This document shows, piece by piece, positions 62,832 to 64,000 of a stretch of 64,000 bases of DNA. The stretch spans positions 62,001-126,000 of the forward strand of contig NZ_FOKL01000009.1 of assembly GCF_900112025.1 (NCBI RefSeq), in the 5' to 3' direction. The stretch comes from Janthinobacterium sp. 344 (GTDB lineage Bacteria > Pseudomonadota > Gammaproteobacteria > Burkholderiales > Burkholderiaceae_D). Made by a program: the position numbers and the translations under genes. Numbering within the stretch: the stretch's first letter is position 1; each line of letters starts with the position of its first letter. The notes under the pieces are model-generated. The model was not told the origin of the DNA and did not search any database. It saw only the letters and a list, made by a program, of their open reading frames with translations.

Positions 62832-63071
62832 ATGAAACTTGCCTATCTGCTGGCCGCCGCCACCCTGCTCACCCTGTCCGCCTGCAAAAAACCGGCCGAG
62901 GCGCCGCTGCCCGAAACGGCGCCCAACCCGAGCTCCGCGCCGCAAGTGATGCCGGCCCCCGTCACCCCGGCCACGCCGGAAGCGGGCCCAGGCAATACCA
63001 CGCCACCGGCGCCGCTGACCGATCCCGCCACCGCGCCTGCGCTGCCGCCCGCCACGACGCCGGCAAAATAA
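62832..63071 (+). CDS. Small Pro/Ala-rich lipoprotein
   Basis: The 79-residue product has a lipobox LTLSAC at about residue 18. The mature part of 62 residues is Pro, Ala and Thr-rich (PETAPNPSSAPQ, PATPEAGPGNTTPPAP) and disordered. AAGGAA precedes the start, and a terminator follows. A spacer-like or envelope role is possible; function unknown. Confidence 0.75.
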   Translation: MKLAYLLAAATLLTLSACKKPAEAPLPETAPNPSSAPQVMPAPVTPATPEAGPGNTTPPAPLTDPATAPALPPATTPAK

Positions 63072-63132
63072 GGCCGGTAGCGGCAAACCCTCAGGCGCCC
63101 GCGCGGCGCCGCCCTTACTCCACGGGGGAGTT

Positions 63133-63167
63133 ACGCGTTGCCAGCCTGTTTGCAACGCGTTTTTTTA
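63133..63167 (+). terminator. Terminator of the small lipoprotein gene
   Basis: ACGCGTTGC and GCAACGCGT form a 9-bp stem with a 10-nt loop, followed by seven T residues, about 60 bp after the stop codon. Confidence 0.85.
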
Positions 63168-63379
63168 CGATTGGAGTGGGCCAGCGCATTTAGGTTCACC
63201 CGGGCGCGTACCCACGGCGCCACGGCACGCCCCTCCCCCCCCTGCGGCGATGCGGCAAACCGCACGCGCTTTCCCGTCCGCGTGCGGAAAAGCGGAATTG
63301 CAAAATTTCCGCATCTCAATAGACTCAAATTAAACCTTTATAAACAATCACTTGCAATAACTGCCGAAATGCGCTCCAC

Positions 63380-63395
63380 TGGCACGGAAGATGCT
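63380..63395 (+). promoter_or_regulatory. Sigma-54-type promoter
   Basis: TGGCACGGAAGATGCT keeps TGGCAC at -24 and GC at -12 with the exact GG-N10-GC spacing of sigma-54 promoters. It is 78 bp upstream of the binding-protein start. The stretch further upstream, from 63300, is AT-rich, as expected for an IHF-bent site. No sigma-54 activator gene is inside the window. Confidence 0.55.
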
Positions 63396-63472
63396 TTTAT
63401 ATTTTCATAACCGCCACAGAGCGGCAGCCTGACCGAATATAAAAACCATCTACCTTTTTTGGAGACAACAGC

Positions 63473-64000
63473 ATGGCACGCACCTTCCGCATCACATCCT
63501 TCCTGAACACCAAAGCCCTGGCCGTCGCCGTGGCACTGGCCGCGCAATTCCCGCTGGCCGTCCACGCGGCCGACGTGGTCCGCCTGGGCAACCTGAAATT
63601 CGCCCACTACGGCGCCGTCGCCTACATGAAGGAAATCGCGCCGAAATATGATCTGAAGATCGAGGAACGCATCTTCGCCAAGGGCCTCGACATCGTCCCG
63701 GCCATGATCGCCGGCGAAGTCGACGTGTCGGCCAGCGCGCTGGAAGCGGCCATCACGGGCCGCGCCACCGGCTTGCCCGTCTACCTGGTAGGCGGCTTTG
63801 CCAAGGGCGGCGTGCAGATCGTCGGCCGTCCCGACCTGAACATCAAGGGCATCGCCGACCTGAAAGGCAAGAAAGTCGGCGTCACGCGCGGCGGCCCGCA
63901 GGAAATCCTGCTGTTTGCGGAACTGACCAAGGCCAAGCTGACCTGGTCCGACAAGCCGGGCAAGGACGTGCAGATCCTGTACATGGGCTACCCGGACCTG
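63473..64000 (+). CDS. NitT/TauT-type ABC substrate-binding protein (3' cut by window)
   Basis: The first 176 codons are present; the frame runs off the window end. It begins MARTFRITSFLNTKALAVAV with a signal peptide ending near VHAAD. The mature part has the binding-protein pattern of the SsuA/TauA/NrtA family (GNLKFAHYGAVAYMKEIA, PAMIAGEVDVSASALEAA, DLKGKKVGVTRGGPQE). Ligand may be a sulfonate, nitrate or a related anion. GGAG precedes the start. The sigma-54-like promoter upstream fits nitrogen or sulfur limitation control. Confidence 0.88.
   Translation, partial: MARTFRITSFLNTKALAVAVALAAQFPLAVHAADVVRLGNLKFAHYGAVAYMKEIAPKYDLKIEERIFAKGLDIVPAMIAGEVDVSASALEAAITGRATGLPVYLVGGFAKGGVQIVGRPDLNIKGIADLKGKKVGVTRGGPQEILLFAELTKAKLTWSDKPGKDVQILYMGYPDL

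Noticed and set aside
1..64000. tRNA, rRNA, prophage, insertion sequence or integrative element
   Set aside because: I saw no cloverleaf, no rRNA segment, no transposase or integrase and no flanking direct repeats anywhere in the window.

Overview
The window is about 64 kb of GC-rich chromosome from a Gram-negative bacterium. The gene content fits a betaproteobacterium of the Oxalobacteraceae, Janthinobacterium-like: phasin and PhaB of polyhydroxyalkanoate metabolism, a complete Tad pilus locus, PEP-CTERM and KGG proteins, RhlE, and many chemosensory and c-di-GMP proteins. That placement is inference; no rRNA or marker gene is present. I see no tRNA, rRNA, insertion sequence, prophage or CRISPR array. 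The region reads as ordinary chromosomal backbone with accessory blocks.

Layout. 1-5.2 kb: stress KGG protein, YgjP-like metallopeptidase, PEP-CTERM protein, LOG-family hydrolase, TPR protein, TetR regulator, phasin. 5.3-9 kb: a 1210-residue REC-REC-GAF-PAS-GGDEF-EAL-REC protein. 9.2-12.4 kb: lipase, GMC oxidoreductase and a Tat-exported small protein. 12.4-16.4 kb: MFS exporter, LysR regulator, TrmJ, and SuhB on the other strand.

16.4-34.8 kb is the main block: a full Tad (Flp) pilus locus. On the minus strand, in transcription order, lie a NarX-type histidine kinase, a LuxR-type response regulator, a divergent second Flp-like pilin, Flp, a terminator-like hairpin, the TadV peptidase, an unnamed AAA ATPase, CpaB, CpaC, a small lipoprotein, CpaE/TadZ, CpaF/TadA, TadB, TadC, TadD and a large Ig-like lipoprotein. 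TadE, a second TadE/F-like protein and TadG run divergently on the plus strand. Together they would make, process, energise and secrete Flp pili under a dedicated two-component system.

34.7-45.9 kb: two tiny XapX-like membrane proteins with an amidohydrolase and an isochorismatase-family hydrolase; a TonB-dependent receptor; a BlaI repressor with a BlaR1-like M56 protease fused to an M23 peptidase; a chemoreceptor; the RhlE helicase. 45.9-52.8 kb: Hyi-type isomerase, two unknown genes, a PhnB-like protein, DksA, a 21-bp tandem repeat, PhaB, an unusual small protein resembling nitrile-hydratase-like (NHLP) RiPP leader peptides, a universal stress protein and a glycine-zipper protein. 52.9-56 kb: a polar amino-acid ABC transporter with a large intercistronic palindrome. 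56-64 kb: serine beta-lactamase-like/TPR protein, a LytS/LytTR two-component pair, MtfA, an unknown DNA-binding-like protein, a small lipoprotein, and the start of a NitT/TauT-type binding protein behind a sigma-54-like promoter. Most start codons were chosen by ribosome-binding site and family alignment from memory, so they are predictions.
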